64,000 bases of DNA, taken from Firm-13 sp037143795. GTDB lineage: Bacteria; Bacillota; Clostridia; Saccharofermentanales; Saccharofermentanaceae. A model generated the notes under the pieces. It was given only the letters and a program-made list of their open reading frames with translations. It was not told the DNA's origin and did not search any database. A program made the translations under genes and the position numbers. Below are positions 54,383 through 63,507 of the stretch, in pieces. The stretch lies in contig JBAWXZ010000001.1 of NCBI GenBank assembly GCA_037143795.1, forward strand, positions 248,001 through 312,000. Direction: 5' to 3'. Position 1 is the first letter of the stretch. Each line of letters begins with the position of its first letter.

Positions 54383-56833
54383 TCAAAAATCCCTTGATCT
54401 TGCACCCGGACGGGTGACATCTTCATCAGGAGGTGTCACAGGCTCTTTGTGTGCTTCAAAAGTATCTCTTTTCTCTCTGTCAGGACGTGAGCCGGGACCT
54501 GCAGGCCCCCTGTCGGGACGGTCATGGTATCCGCCTTCACGAGGTCCGCGGTCAGGACGGTTTCCGCCTTCAGGACGAGGTCCGCCTTCAGGACGGGGTC
54601 CGCGTTCCGGACGATGGTCACCATGATCAGGACGGTCATTATGTCCGCCGAATCCGTCTCTGCGCTCACGGCCCGGACGGTCACCCATCGGACGGTCACC
54701 CATCGGACGGCGGGGCGGTTCAGCACTCTCGACAAAACCTTCCGGTTTTTCGGAAGCGTCCCTTATGGAAAGGTTGATACGTCCCTGGCTGTCTACTTCC
54801 AGAACTTTAACCTTAACCTTGTCTCCTTCTTTAACAACATCCTCCACTTTATCAACACGTTTCCATGCCATCTTGGAGATGTGGCAAAGACCTTCCTTAC
54901 CGGGCAGGAACTCAATGAAGGCACCAAACGCCATCAGACGCGTCACAGTACCGTCAAAAATCTGTCCGGGTTCGGGATCGTTAACAATTCCTTTAATTAT
55001 CGCAAGGGCACGCTGTGCCTTTTCTGCGTCCGGAGTGGAAATAAAGATACGTCCGTCGTCATTAATATCAATCTGTGCACCGGTGTCGGCAATAATCTTG
55101 TTGATGACCTTGCCGCCGGATCCGATAACTTCACGGATTTTATCAATCGGAACCTGTGTCTGGATAATGCGGGGCGCATACTTCGACATTTCTGCACGGG
55201 GCTCAGCAAGGCAGGGCAGCAGGACTTCGTTGATTATCTGCAGTCTTCCTTTTCTTGTCATCTCAAATGCCTGGCGGATGATCTCGATCGACAGTCCGTC
55301 GACTTTGATATCAACCTGGATCGAGGTGATGCCAAGCTCTGTGCCGGCAACCTTGAAATCCATATCGCCGAAGAAATCTTCAATTCCCTGAATATCCATG
55401 AATACAAGGAAATCATTCTCATCATCTTCATTGACAATCAGGCCCGAAGAAATTCCTGCAACAGGGCGCTTGATCGGAACACCGGCATCCATAAGGGCCA
55501 GCGTGCTTGCGCATACGGAACCCTGTGATGTGGAACCGTTGGACATAAGGATTTCGGAAACCGCACGGATGGCATATGGGAAATCTTCTTCTGAAGGCAG
55601 AACCGGGATTAGGGATCTCTCTGCAAGAGCGCCATGGCCGATTTCGCGGCGTCCCGGTGAACGGGACGACTTGGCTTCTCCTACTGAATAACCGGGGAAA
55701 TTATACTGGTGCATATAACGCTTGGTAATCTCATTATCAATACCGTCAAGCGTCTGTGATTTTGAAAGAGGTGCAAGGGTAACGGCTGTAAGTACCTGTG
55801 TCTGTCCGCGCTGGAAAAGACCTGTACCGTGCACGCGGGGAAGCATTCCGACATCGCAGGACAAAGGACGGATCTGATCAAGGGGACGACCGTCAACACG
55901 AACATGTTCACGGAAAAGATAATCCCTGACGACCTTCTTCTCGAGCTTATAGATCGCTTCGCCGACGTAAGGAAGATAGCTCTCATTTGTCTCAGTCAGA
56001 TATGCTTTTACCTTCTCGGCAAGTACGGCAACCTGAGCATCACGGACACTCTTGTCATCGGAAAGAACAGCAAGTCTCATGTCATCCCAGCCAAATGCCT
56101 TAATATATGCAAAAATTTCTTCCGGTACGGCAGAAGACTTGTATGTAAATTTGGGCTTGCCTATTTCAGCAACAATGCCGGCAATAAAGTCAACAATTTC
56201 CTGGATCGTCTTGTGTCCGATTTCTATTGCGGCGAGCATAGTCTCGTCCTCAACTTCATTGGCGCCGGCCTCAACCATGCAGATCTTCTTCTTTGTTCCT
56301 GCAAGCGTCACATACATGCGGCTCGCGTTTCTCTGTTCCTCAGTAGGATTGATGACAACTTCATCACCGATCAGGCCAAGTACGATACCGCCTGTAGGTC
56401 CGTTCCACGGAATATCCGAAGTTGCAATGGCAATCGATGTACCGATCATAGCAGCGATTTCCGGAGAGCAGTCCTGATCAACCGACATAACAAGATTGTT
56501 GACAACAACGTCGTTTCTTAAGTCATGTGGGAAAAGCGGACGGATCTGGCGGTCAATAACACGCGAAGTAAGAATAGCCTTCTCGGAAGGTCTTGCCTCA
56601 CGCTTGATGTATCCGCCGGGAATCTTGCCGACTGCATACTGCTTCTCTTCATAATCAATGGAAAGGGGGAAAAAGTCGATTCCGTCCCTTGGTGAAAGTG
56701 ATGCCGTAGCTGACGAGAGAATAACTGTCTCGCCGTAACGGATCAGGCATGAACCATTGGCGAACTGAGCGAGTTTGCCGGTCTCCACGATAAGCGGACG
56801 GCCAGCCAGGGTCATTTGAAAAGTTTTTTCCAT
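54383..56833 (-). CDS. pnp: Polynucleotide phosphorylase with long Arg/Gly/Pro-rich tail
   Basis: Phosphorolytic 3'-5' exoribonuclease of mRNA turnover, 816 residues. Two RNase PH domains (~1-220 and ~310-540) joined by an alpha domain, KH domain with IGSGGKVINKI, and S1 domain (GTVTRLMAFGAFIEFLPGKEGLCHIS). Typical bacterial PNPases end near residue 700-710. Here ~110 more residues follow the S1 domain, rich in Arg, Gly, Pro and Asp with short repeats (RPMGD, RPEGG, DRGP), probably disordered and RNA-binding. ATG at 56833 has AGGAGG upstream; earlier in-frame codons lie in the leader hairpin. Confidence 0.95.
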   Translation of the reverse strand: MEKTFQMTLAGRPLIVETGKLAQFANGSCLIRYGETVILSSATASLSPRDGIDFFPLSIDYEEKQYAVGKIPGGYIKREARPSEKAILTSRVIDRQIRPLFPHDLRNDVVVNNLVMSVDQDCSPEIAAMIGTSIAIATSDIPWNGPTGGIVLGLIGDEVVINPTEEQRNASRMYVTLAGTKKKICMVEAGANEVEDETMLAAIEIGHKTIQEIVDFIAGIVAEIGKPKFTYKSSAVPEEIFAYIKAFGWDDMRLAVLSDDKSVRDAQVAVLAEKVKAYLTETNESYLPYVGEAIYKLEKKVVRDYLFREHVRVDGRPLDQIRPLSCDVGMLPRVHGTGLFQRGQTQVLTAVTLAPLSKSQTLDGIDNEITKRYMHQYNFPGYSVGEAKSSRSPGRREIGHGALAERSLIPVLPSEEDFPYAIRAVSEILMSNGSTSQGSVCASTLALMDAGVPIKRPVAGISSGLIVNEDDENDFLVFMDIQGIEDFFGDMDFKVAGTELGITSIQVDIKVDGLSIEIIRQAFEMTRKGRLQIINEVLLPCLAEPRAEMSKYAPRIIQTQVPIDKIREVIGSGGKVINKIIADTGAQIDINDDGRIFISTPDAEKAQRALAIIKGIVNDPEPGQIFDGTVTRLMAFGAFIEFLPGKEGLCHISKMAWKRVDKVEDVVKEGDKVKVKVLEVDSQGRINLSIRDASEKPEGFVESAEPPRRPMGDRPMGDRPGRERRDGFGGHNDRPDHGDHRPERGPRPEGGPRPEGGNRPDRGPREGGYHDRPDRGPAGPGSRPDREKRDTFEAHKEPVTPPDEDVTRPGARSRDF
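54500..54720. repeat. Imperfect short tandem repeats encoding the PNPase tail
   Basis: Units such as CATCGGACGGTCACC (twice, 54688-54717) and GGACG/AGGTCCG-like stretches repeat through this part of pnp and encode RPMGD and RPEGG/DRGP units. The repeats can change in number by slippage. Confidence 0.6.
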
Positions 56834-56867
56834 AATAAAAATACCTCCTGGTAAATTGAATATACCT

Positions 56868-56974
56868 AAGTCACCAGGGCGGTAGCTTGTAGATTCGTGC
56901 ATCGTACTTCCATATCTCCAAAAGATATGTGGACGATCCGTCAATCTACCCTCTACGGCCCAATCCAGTGACTT
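56868..56974 (-). promoter_or_regulatory. Long leader hairpin of pnp mRNA
   Basis: Four nested perfect stems on the minus strand: AAGTCAC/GTGACTT (56968-56974 with 56868-56874, extended by G-U pairs), GTAGATT/AATCTAC (56943-56949 with 56889-56895), ATCGT/ACGAT (56933-56937 with 56901-56905), and CATATCT/AGATATG (56923-56929 with 56911-56917) closing a 5-nt loop. Together they form one ~107-nt interrupted hairpin at the 5' end of the transcript, just before the ribosome site. By analogy with E. coli pnp it may be cut by RNase III for autoregulation. Confidence 0.7.
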
Positions 56975-56994
56975 TGCGTAGCTATACTGATAAC

Positions 56995-57000
56995 ATTATA
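56995..57000 (-). promoter_or_regulatory. -10 box of a pnp promoter
   Basis: Perfect TATAAT on the minus strand, placing the start near 56988, directly before the leader hairpin. No good -35 box is seen at 16-18 bp. Confidence 0.5.
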
Positions 57001-57040
57001 CCTTATGTCATCGCTTTTTTGGTTTTTTCGATAAAATTTC

Positions 57041-57068
57041 AAAAAAAGGTGAGCCGTGAAGCTCACCT
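57041..57068 (-). terminator. Terminator of rpsO
   Basis: AGGTGAGC/GCTCACCT stem (57047-57068) with a 6-nt loop and seven T on the minus strand, ~20 bp after the rpsO stop. It separates rpsO from pnp. Confidence 0.9.
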
Positions 57069-57087
57069 CTCTTGAAATAAATGCTGT

Positions 57088-57351
57088 TTACTTTCTGATT
57101 CCAAGCTTGGCGATTACTGTTCTGTAGCGCTCAACGTCGATACGGGCGAGATAATCAAGAAGTCCTCTTCTCTGTCCAACCATCATCAGAAGTCCTCTTC
57201 TGGAATGGTGATCATTCTTGTGTTCCTTCAAGTGCTCGGTAAGGTGGTTGATACGGGCTGTAAGAATTGCGATCTGTACTTCCGGTGAACCTGTGTCGCC
57301 TTCTTTAAGGCCGTATTCCTTGATAATTTCTGATTTGTTAACCTTGTCCAT
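57088..57351 (-). CDS. rpsO: 30S ribosomal protein S15
   Basis: Primary 16S rRNA-binding protein of the small-subunit platform, 87 residues, normal length. Seen: EIIKEYGLKEGDTGSPEVQIA, INHLTEHLKEHKNDHHSRRGLLMMVGQRRGLLDYL, and the C-terminal YRTVIAKLGIRK. GGAGGT precedes the ATG. The rpsO-pnp order is the one conserved in many bacteria, but here each gene has its own terminator. Confidence 0.98.
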   Translation of the reverse strand: MDKVNKSEIIKEYGLKEGDTGSPEVQIAILTARINHLTEHLKEHKNDHHSRRGLLMMVGQRRGLLDYLARIDVERYRTVIAKLGIRK

Positions 57352-57432
57352 TCGTTACCTCCATTAATGTCCTGTGGCAAAGTAAATGGTCGGACGATCC
57401 ATAGACTGTGACCACGGCTAAAATACCTAAAA

Positions 57433-57461
57433 ATTTTAACACAAATGCACTGATATGTAAA
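57433..57461 (-). promoter_or_regulatory. Promoter of rpsO
   Basis: On the minus strand TTTACA (57456-57461), 17-bp spacer, TAAAAT (57433-57438). The ~75-nt leader contains TGGTC/GACCA and CCACAGG segments that could fold into an S15-responsive structure. Confidence 0.7.
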
Positions 57462-57480
57462 CAAATAAATCATAGTGCAA

Positions 57481-58875
57481 TTATGAAATCCGTTTTAAAA
57501 TGGCTCGTGCAGCCTGAACTCCGCTGGCACCGGCCTGTGACAGGCCGCGTGTGATGCCTGCTCCGTCCCCAATGGCAAAGAAATTGGGAAGCGTCGTCTC
57601 AAGTTCGGATGTCAGACGCAGACGGGCACTGTAGAATTTCACTTCGACGCCGTACAGTAAAGTATCCTGATTGGCGGTACCGGGTGCAAGCTTATCGAGA
57701 ACCTGAATCATCTCAATTATGTTGTCGAGATGACGTTTGGGCAGCACGAGCGACAGATCACCCGGAACCGCTTCCAGCGTCGGTCTTACAAAGCCCTGAG
57801 GCATACGGTGTGAGTTTGTGCGCCGTCCGTCAAGAAGATCGCCGAACCGCTGCACCATGATGCCGCCGCCCAACATATTCGAGAGCGAAGCGATGCGTTT
57901 GCCGTATTGGTAGGGTTCATTAAAAGGTGTCGTAAACTTGTTGCTTACAAGGAGTGCGAAATTCGTATTCTCACTTTGAAGTGCGGGATCCGTATAGCTG
58001 TGCCCGTTCACAGTAATAATACCGTCCGTGTTCTCCGTGACAACATGTCCGTACGGGTTCATGCAGAAAGTCCGGACAACATCCTTGTACTGTTTGGTCC
58101 TGTAAAGAAGCTTCGCCTCATACATTGCATCCGTAATATCTTTAAACACAATTGCAGGAAGTTCCACGCGAACGCCAATATCAACCTGATTATTAATTAA
58201 CGGAAGATTAAGCTTGTGACATTGATCCGAGAACCACTCTGCGCCGGATCTTCCCGGTGCAGCGATAAGGAATCTGCATTCAATTGAACCGATATTTGTA
58301 TCCAAATGGTAATTGCCGTCATGGAGCGGAGTAATTTCATTTACTTTCGTATTGCAGGAAAGGTCCAGATGCTCATCAAGCCAAAGCGCCTGCTTCATAA
58401 GGATTTCGCGGTTGCGCTCGGTGCCCAGATGTTTGCATTTTGCATCCATCAGGTGCAGATCATAGCTGATTGCCTTGCGGCGAATCACATCCGCCTGCGG
58501 TGTCGACGTGGAAAAGACATCTTTGGTTGCACCGAAAATCTGGTTTATTGAATCTACATATTCAATAAGACTCATAACTTCGGAATCAGACAGATAATCA
58601 TTGAGCCAGCCGCCGAACTGCGTCGTGAAGTTAAATTTGCCGTCTGAAAAAGCTCCCGCTCCGCCAAATCCGCGCATGATTGCGCAAGGTTTACAGTTGA
58701 TGCAGCTGTCAACTTTCTTACTGATAATTGGGCAGGATCTTTCGATTATAGGAGTTCCCTGTTCCAGAATTATTACCTTCAGGTCAGGATTCCTGCTTGT
58801 CAGCTCATATCCTGCAAATATTCCGGCTAACCCTGCGCCTATTATGGCAACATCATATTGTTTGGTTTCGGACAT
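57481..58875 (-). CDS. FAD-dependent dehydrogenase (COG2509-like)
   Basis: Uncharacterised flavoprotein of 464 residues. FAD fold VAIIGAGLAGIFAGYEL with LKVIILEQGTPI; a conserved cysteine region CPIISKKVDSCINCKPCAIM followed by RGFGGAGAFSDGKF, which identifies this group; and the C-terminal FAIGDGAGITRGLSQAGASGVQAARAIL. ATG at 58875 has AAAGGAGA upstream. The cysteine cluster suggests redox or metal function. Gene context (between rpsO and DUF975 genes) gives no clue to substrate. Confidence 0.85.
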   Translation of the reverse strand: MSETKQYDVAIIGAGLAGIFAGYELTSRNPDLKVIILEQGTPIIERSCPIISKKVDSCINCKPCAIMRGFGGAGAFSDGKFNFTTQFGGWLNDYLSDSEVMSLIEYVDSINQIFGATKDVFSTSTPQADVIRRKAISYDLHLMDAKCKHLGTERNREILMKQALWLDEHLDLSCNTKVNEITPLHDGNYHLDTNIGSIECRFLIAAPGRSGAEWFSDQCHKLNLPLINNQVDIGVRVELPAIVFKDITDAMYEAKLLYRTKQYKDVVRTFCMNPYGHVVTENTDGIITVNGHSYTDPALQSENTNFALLVSNKFTTPFNEPYQYGKRIASLSNMLGGGIMVQRFGDLLDGRRTNSHRMPQGFVRPTLEAVPGDLSLVLPKRHLDNIIEMIQVLDKLAPGTANQDTLLYGVEVKFYSARLRLTSELETTLPNFFAIGDGAGITRGLSQAGASGVQAARAILKRIS

Positions 58876-58940
58876 AAACATTCTCCTTTTTCTTGCCATT
58901 CCATAGTGGTGCTATGTGAAATCATGGAAACAGAAAATAC

Positions 58941-59849
58941 TCAGATTCGCTGTTCAGCCTTTCGGCTGATATATACTTCAGTATATGCCGCATATGTATA
59001 CGGCATAACACCAAGAGAAAGTATACCACAGGTAAGGCCGGACAGCAGCCACCAGCCAATAAAGGAAAGGTCAAGGACAAAGAGTTTCCCCTTCAGCCCA
59101 TATGTCATCTTCTTACTGAGATCAAGTGCATTCTTCGCCCCGATCGTCGGATTCTCAGCAAGAATGAACGATGTAAAAAAGTATGCATACTTACGGTTCA
59201 GTGTAATGGCAAGATATCCGGCAAGGCACACAACCAGCAGGATTGAAAATATAATGAAATAGGCAGGGGCAATGTTAACAAGACTGTGAATGAACTCTTT
59301 TCGGGTCATTGCTGAACTTGTCCCCGAGGCAGAGCCTGAAGCTGTAAGGACCACGGAGAAAATGGCAGCGATAAAAACGCCCCAAAGAGGTATGAAGCAA
59401 AGACTTGCAACGACTCCCCAGATTATTGTCCACAAAGTCATCCATGCTGTCCCCCCGACAATTCCCATATAGGATCCCTGCTGAAAGGATGAAAAAAGAA
59501 GGTTGATTCCGGCAGCACCTTCAGGTTTGCGGTTCGTTAAAAACCATCTCCGATATCCAACCTGCAAAGGATTTATCAGGAAAAAGGAAGCCGCGACAGC
59601 AAGAAAACCAATGAAACTTTGAAGTAAATTGAGCGTCACCAATTCAGGGGAAGAACTATTTGCATTCGATAAAAAGGACTCCCATCCCCCGCTGAACTGA
59701 ATTCTATATTTGGCCATATTGACAGCGTTCTGTCCGCTCGTAAAAATCCCCGAAATAATCAGCAGAAGCAAAGTTGCCAATACCGCGGTCCACAAAGATT
59801 TACTGAGGTTTGACCAGCCTTCTTTTTTCATTTCCCTGCAAGTCCACAT
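58941..59849 (-). CDS. DUF975-family membrane protein (second copy)
   Basis: Integral membrane protein of 302 residues with about six helices. Begins MWTCREMKKEGWSNLSKSLW and has INPLQVGYRRWFLTNRK and KLFVLDLSFIGWWLLSGLTCGI, the conserved DUF975 segments. Paralogous to the upstream gene, 22 bp away, in one transcript. Function unknown in the family. Confidence 0.85.
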   Translation of the reverse strand: MWTCREMKKEGWSNLSKSLWTAVLATLLLLIISGIFTSGQNAVNMAKYRIQFSGGWESFLSNANSSSPELVTLNLLQSFIGFLAVAASFFLINPLQVGYRRWFLTNRKPEGAAGINLLFSSFQQGSYMGIVGGTAWMTLWTIIWGVVASLCFIPLWGVFIAAIFSVVLTASGSASGTSSAMTRKEFIHSLVNIAPAYFIIFSILLVVCLAGYLAITLNRKYAYFFTSFILAENPTIGAKNALDLSKKMTYGLKGKLFVLDLSFIGWWLLSGLTCGILSLGVMPYTYAAYTEVYISRKAEQRI

Positions 59850-59871
59850 AAAATAACCTCCGTATTATTAT

Positions 59872-60882
59872 TTATTCAGGAATATTAGTATCAGGCGACT
59901 GAAAAGAATCCATTGATTGATCGGCTGCCCGAGCAAAAGAATCCGTTGATTGATCGGCTGCCCGAGCAAAAGAATCCGTAAGATATTCTTCTTTCCTGAA
60001 GAAGTAAAGTTCCGTATATGTGGCATACAAATATGGATAGAGAGCAACGGCGGTGAATCCGCAGGTCAGGAATACCAGCATCCACCAGCCGATAAAAGAC
60101 AGATCCAGAATAAACATCCTGCCCTTTTGTCCGCGTGACATCTGTCTGCTCTTCCTTAATGCCTCACGAAATCCAATTTGATGATCATCAATTAAAATAT
60201 ATGCTGTATAAAAATATGAATAATATCGATTGAAATTAATCATAATGCAGATCACGATTGCAATCACAAAGAGAGCGGATAACATAACAATTGTTCCAAT
60301 CCGGGCAGAAGAATCGGACAGCCCGAAATTCCTGCTTACGCCTGCGATAAATTCATTGGTATTCATTCCGAACATGATCGCAATTGCCGCTGGAAAAAGT
60401 ATGGGAATAATCGATAGGGATCCCCATAGGGAAGTCCACAATAATTTCCATCCCATACCGGAAACAATATGCTTATAGGTATCTTTTCGAAAGGAATAAA
60501 ACAGTGTATCGACAGAATTGATCTTCTTCAAATCACGTTGGATGAAAAACCATCTGATCATTCCGCAGTTCATTGGGTTTACAAAAAATACTTCCAGGGC
60601 ATATGTACATATTGAAGATAATAATGATAGAACTGAAAATCCAATTATCAGCGGCATCAGCAGACCTATCACTTCAGAAAAAGTGGGGTTCTTGCCAAGT
60701 GCGATTGAGAATGTCGAAATCAAGGTCGAAAATACGGAAGAAAATGCACCGAAAATTCCGGACACTAAGGAAGTCGCTGTAGATACAATAATCATGTATA
60801 GAAATACAAGCAGAAACGCCCACCAATAATTGGGGGAAAGATTCGTCAAGGCCCTCTTTTTGAGTTCACTGCAAGTCCACAT
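59872..60882 (-). CDS. DUF975-family membrane protein (first copy) with repeat tail
   Basis: Integral membrane protein of 336 residues, same plan as its neighbour: MWTCSELKKRALTNLS, VNPMNCGMIRWFFIQRD, RMFILDLSFIGWWMLVFLTCG, and AYTEL/ATYTELYFFRK. The C-terminal ~35 residues carry a duplicated 11-residue unit (DSFARAADQS) encoded by a 33-bp DNA duplication. GGGAG precedes the ATG. First gene of the pair, divergent from argJ. Function unknown. Confidence 0.85.
   Translation of the reverse strand: MWTCSELKKRALTNLSPNYWWAFLLVFLYMIIVSTATSLVSGIFGAFSSVFSTLISTFSIALGKNPTFSEVIGLLMPLIIGFSVLSLLSSICTYALEVFFVNPMNCGMIRWFFIQRDLKKINSVDTLFYSFRKDTYKHIVSGMGWKLLWTSLWGSLSIIPILFPAAIAIMFGMNTNEFIAGVSRNFGLSDSSARIGTIVMLSALFVIAIVICIMINFNRYYSYFYTAYILIDDHQIGFREALRKSRQMSRGQKGRMFILDLSFIGWWMLVFLTCGFTAVALYPYLYATYTELYFFRKEEYLTDSFARAADQSTDSFARAADQSMDSFQSPDTNIPE
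59913..59978. repeat. Two perfect 33-bp tandem repeats
   Basis: The unit beginning TTGATTGATCGGCTGCCCGA occurs twice in a row (59913-59945 and 59946-59978) without mismatch, in frame at the 3' end of the first DUF975 gene. Perfect identity points to a recent duplication. Confidence 0.9.
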
Positions 60883-61054
60883 TGCGCTTTCTCCCTAACT
60901 TCTTTTACCAATGATATACTACTAAAAAAACCTTTTTGATTATACTCTTCTTTATAATGAAATGTATATATGGGATTGCCAAATGGTGTATAATCAACTC
61001 GCCGTGCAGGCAATCTTCCCAGTCATAAATGAATGGAAACGAAGGAGTAATTTT

Positions 61055-62266
61055 ATGAAAGCAACGACACCTGCCATCACTTCACCAAAGGGCTTTCGTG
61101 CCGCCGGTATTCACTGCGGATTGAAAAAAACGGACGCACCGGATCTTGCACTCATTCTTTCGGATGTGCCTGCCCAGGTCGCCGGTGTATACACAAAAAA
61201 CCTTGTTAAAGGACACTCGCTCCAGCGCACAATAAATATAATAAGTCAGCATAATACAACACGCGGGATAATAATCAACAGCGGCAATGCCAACGCCTGC
61301 GTCGGTACGATCGGCTACCGGGATGCGCAGGATGCAGCTGCTGCCATTGCCGCAATCACAGGATGCACACCCGATGATATTCTTACTTGTTCGACCGGTG
61401 TTATCGGCCTGCGTCTGGATATGAAAGCGCTGCTTTCCGGGATACCGTCTCTTGTGTCCTCACTTTCTTCATCACAGGAAGCCGGACACAATGCAATGAA
61501 CGCTATTCTTACGACGGATCTTGTTCCGAAGGAATCCTCCGCTATTATTGAAGCAGGCGGAACAAAGATCACCCTTTCGGGTATGGCTAAAGGATCCGGC
61601 ATGATTCATCCGAACCTCGCAACCATGATAAGTATTATGACAACGGACGCAGTTATCAGTTCCACCCTGCTTCAGGAATTGCTCAGCAAAGCCGTCCTGC
61701 ATACTTTTAACCGCGTCTCTGTTGATGGAGATACGTCGGTTTGCGATACATTGCTGATAATGGCTAACGGTATGTGCCGCGGAGAAGAAATCAAGGCCGG
61801 AACTCCCGAATGCGAATTGTTTTTTGACGCCCTGACACAAGTATGCACGGATCTTTCCCGGATGATTGCCCGTGACGGCGAAGGTGCGACAAAGCTCGTT
61901 GAAGTCGAAGTAACCGGAGCCGCTACAGAGCAGGATGCATACCTGGCTGTCCTTGCTGTATGCCGTTCCCCCCTGTGCAAAACGGCCATCTTCGGCGAAG
62001 ATGCAAACTGGGGAAGAATCCTGACCGCCGTCGGATATTCCGGTGCAGCCTTCGACCCCGAAAGAGTTGATATCGCGATCGGAGGCCTCCCTGTCTGTGC
62101 AAATGGCATGGCACTGCCGTTTGATGAGAAATCAGCCAAAAAGATTCTTCATGCTGACGAAGTGCTGATTTCAATCACTCTGCACGAGGGAGATTACAGC
62201 GACCGTATGTGGACATGTGATTTTTCCTATGACTATGTAAAAATTAACGGAAGCTACAGGAGCTGA
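61055..62266 (+). CDS. argJ: Bifunctional ornithine acetyltransferase / N-acetylglutamate synthase
   Basis: Arginine-synthesis enzyme that recycles the acetyl group from N-acetylornithine to glutamate. The 403-residue precursor self-cleaves before the Thr of PNLATMISIMTTDAV (Thr near residue 190) into two chains. GSGMIHPN, DGDTSVCDTLL, RDGEGATKLVEV and FGEDANWGRIL are further family motifs. ATG at 61055 has AAGGAG upstream; an ATG at 60962 is in the promoter region. No other arginine gene is in the window. ArgJ alone cannot show whether it is mono- or bifunctional. Confidence 0.95.
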   Translation: MKATTPAITSPKGFRAAGIHCGLKKTDAPDLALILSDVPAQVAGVYTKNLVKGHSLQRTINIISQHNTTRGIIINSGNANACVGTIGYRDAQDAAAAIAAITGCTPDDILTCSTGVIGLRLDMKALLSGIPSLVSSLSSSQEAGHNAMNAILTTDLVPKESSAIIEAGGTKITLSGMAKGSGMIHPNLATMISIMTTDAVISSTLLQELLSKAVLHTFNRVSVDGDTSVCDTLLIMANGMCRGEEIKAGTPECELFFDALTQVCTDLSRMIARDGEGATKLVEVEVTGAATEQDAYLAVLAVCRSPLCKTAIFGEDANWGRILTAVGYSGAAFDPERVDIAIGGLPVCANGMALPFDEKSAKKILHADEVLISITLHEGDYSDRMWTCDFSYDYVKINGSYRS

Positions 62267-62277
62267 TAATAATTAAA

Positions 62278-63507
62278 ATGAATCCGTTCAGAAAAATAAT
62301 AGATAGAAACTTCCATGCGCTTACAAACTCCAATTACCGGTACTTTTGGTTGGGACAATGCGTTTCCCTTATCGGGACATGGATGCAGTCAATCGGTCAG
62401 ACATGGCTGGTATATTCATTAACCAATTCTCCGCTTCTTTTAGGGGTACTTGGGGCAATGCAGTATCTGCCGGTTACTATCCTGACGCTTTTTGCAGGGG
62501 TTTGGATCGACAAATTTCCCAAAAAGAATATTCTGATTGCAACACAGGGTATATCCATGCTGCTTGCCCTGACACTCGCGGCCCTTGCCTTCACAAATTC
62601 AGCCAGATATGAGTATGTGCTTATTCTTGCTGTGCTGTTGGGAATAACAAACGCCATCGACATGCCGGCAAGGCAATCATTTATGATTGAAATTGCCGGA
62701 CGTGAGGATTTGATGAATGCCATAGCATTAAATTCCGTAACGTTCAATCTGGCCAAAATACTGGGACCGTCGATCGGCGCTGTGTTATTGGCGACAATGG
62801 GAACCGCCTGGTGCTTCCTGATTAACGGATTAAGTTTTATTGCCGTAATTTTCGGGCTTTTCCGTATTAAAGTAAAGCCATTTGTCAGACCAAAGACTAC
62901 AACTAAAATAATAAATGAAATCCTGGACGGCCTGCGGTATGTATACAAATCCAGGGTTCTATTCCAAACTGTACTTCTGATATTAGTTATCGGGCTTTTC
63001 GGTTTTAATTACAATATTCTGATACCTGTTTTCGTAAAAAATGTCCTTCACCAGGACGCCTCTGCCTTTGGCGTTCTAATGGCCGCATTAGGTATCGGCT
63101 CCGTATTCGGTGCCCTGAATGCATCACGAAAAGGCAAATCCAAATCCAGTTTGAAGATTATGATTGTTTGTTCCTTAATCATCGGGTTATTTTTGTTTCT
63201 TAATGGGTTCAGCACTTTATATGCTGTAACGATAATCATTCTTTTGATTACCGGTGCCGCGAGCATATTCTTCTCTACCACAGCCAATACAACACTTCAG
63301 CTAAATTCAACAAACGAATACAGGGGAAGGGTTATGAGTGTCTATTCGCTTGTATTTGCAGGAGCAACCCCCATCGGAAGTATATTTGCCGGGGCAGCAA
63401 TAAGCGGGATCGGCATCTCCCGGACATTCCTTCTGAGCGGTATCCTTATTATTTTACTTGTCGCAGGAATCGGCCTTGCATTTTACATGCGTCATTCGAG
63501 ATCCTGA
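62278..63507 (+). CDS. MFS transporter (MFS_3, EntS-like exporter group)
   Basis: Twelve-helix secondary transporter of 409 residues. The N-terminal FWLGQCVSLIGTWMQSIGQTWLVY, GALLGITNAIDMPARQSF, LNSVTFNLAKILGPSIGA and STNEYRGRVMSVYSLVFAGATPIGS are typical of the drug/enterobactin exporter group. It starts 11 bp after argJ, so it is probably co-transcribed. Its AGGAG lies ~15 nt before the ATG, longer than usual, so expression may be weak. The substrate is unknown. Confidence 0.85.
   Translation: MNPFRKIIDRNFHALTNSNYRYFWLGQCVSLIGTWMQSIGQTWLVYSLTNSPLLLGVLGAMQYLPVTILTLFAGVWIDKFPKKNILIATQGISMLLALTLAALAFTNSARYEYVLILAVLLGITNAIDMPARQSFMIEIAGREDLMNAIALNSVTFNLAKILGPSIGAVLLATMGTAWCFLINGLSFIAVIFGLFRIKVKPFVRPKTTTKIINEILDGLRYVYKSRVLFQTVLLILVIGLFGFNYNILIPVFVKNVLHQDASAFGVLMAALGIGSVFGALNASRKGKSKSSLKIMIVCSLIIGLFLFLNGFSTLYAVTIIILLITGAASIFFSTTANTTLQLNSTNEYRGRVMSVYSLVFAGATPIGSIFAGAAISGIGISRTFLLSGILIILLVAGIGLAFYMRHSRS

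Noticed and set aside
54500..54720. CRISPR-like or mobile repeat array
   Set aside because: The repeats are short, in frame, imperfect, without spacers, and encode the Arg/Gly/Pro tail of PNPase.
54524..55528. Long open frame (334 codons) on the plus strand inside pnp
   Set aside because: It is antisense to a fully conserved PNPase, has no ribosome site, and its translation shows no domain; open antisense frames are common over GC-balanced conserved genes.
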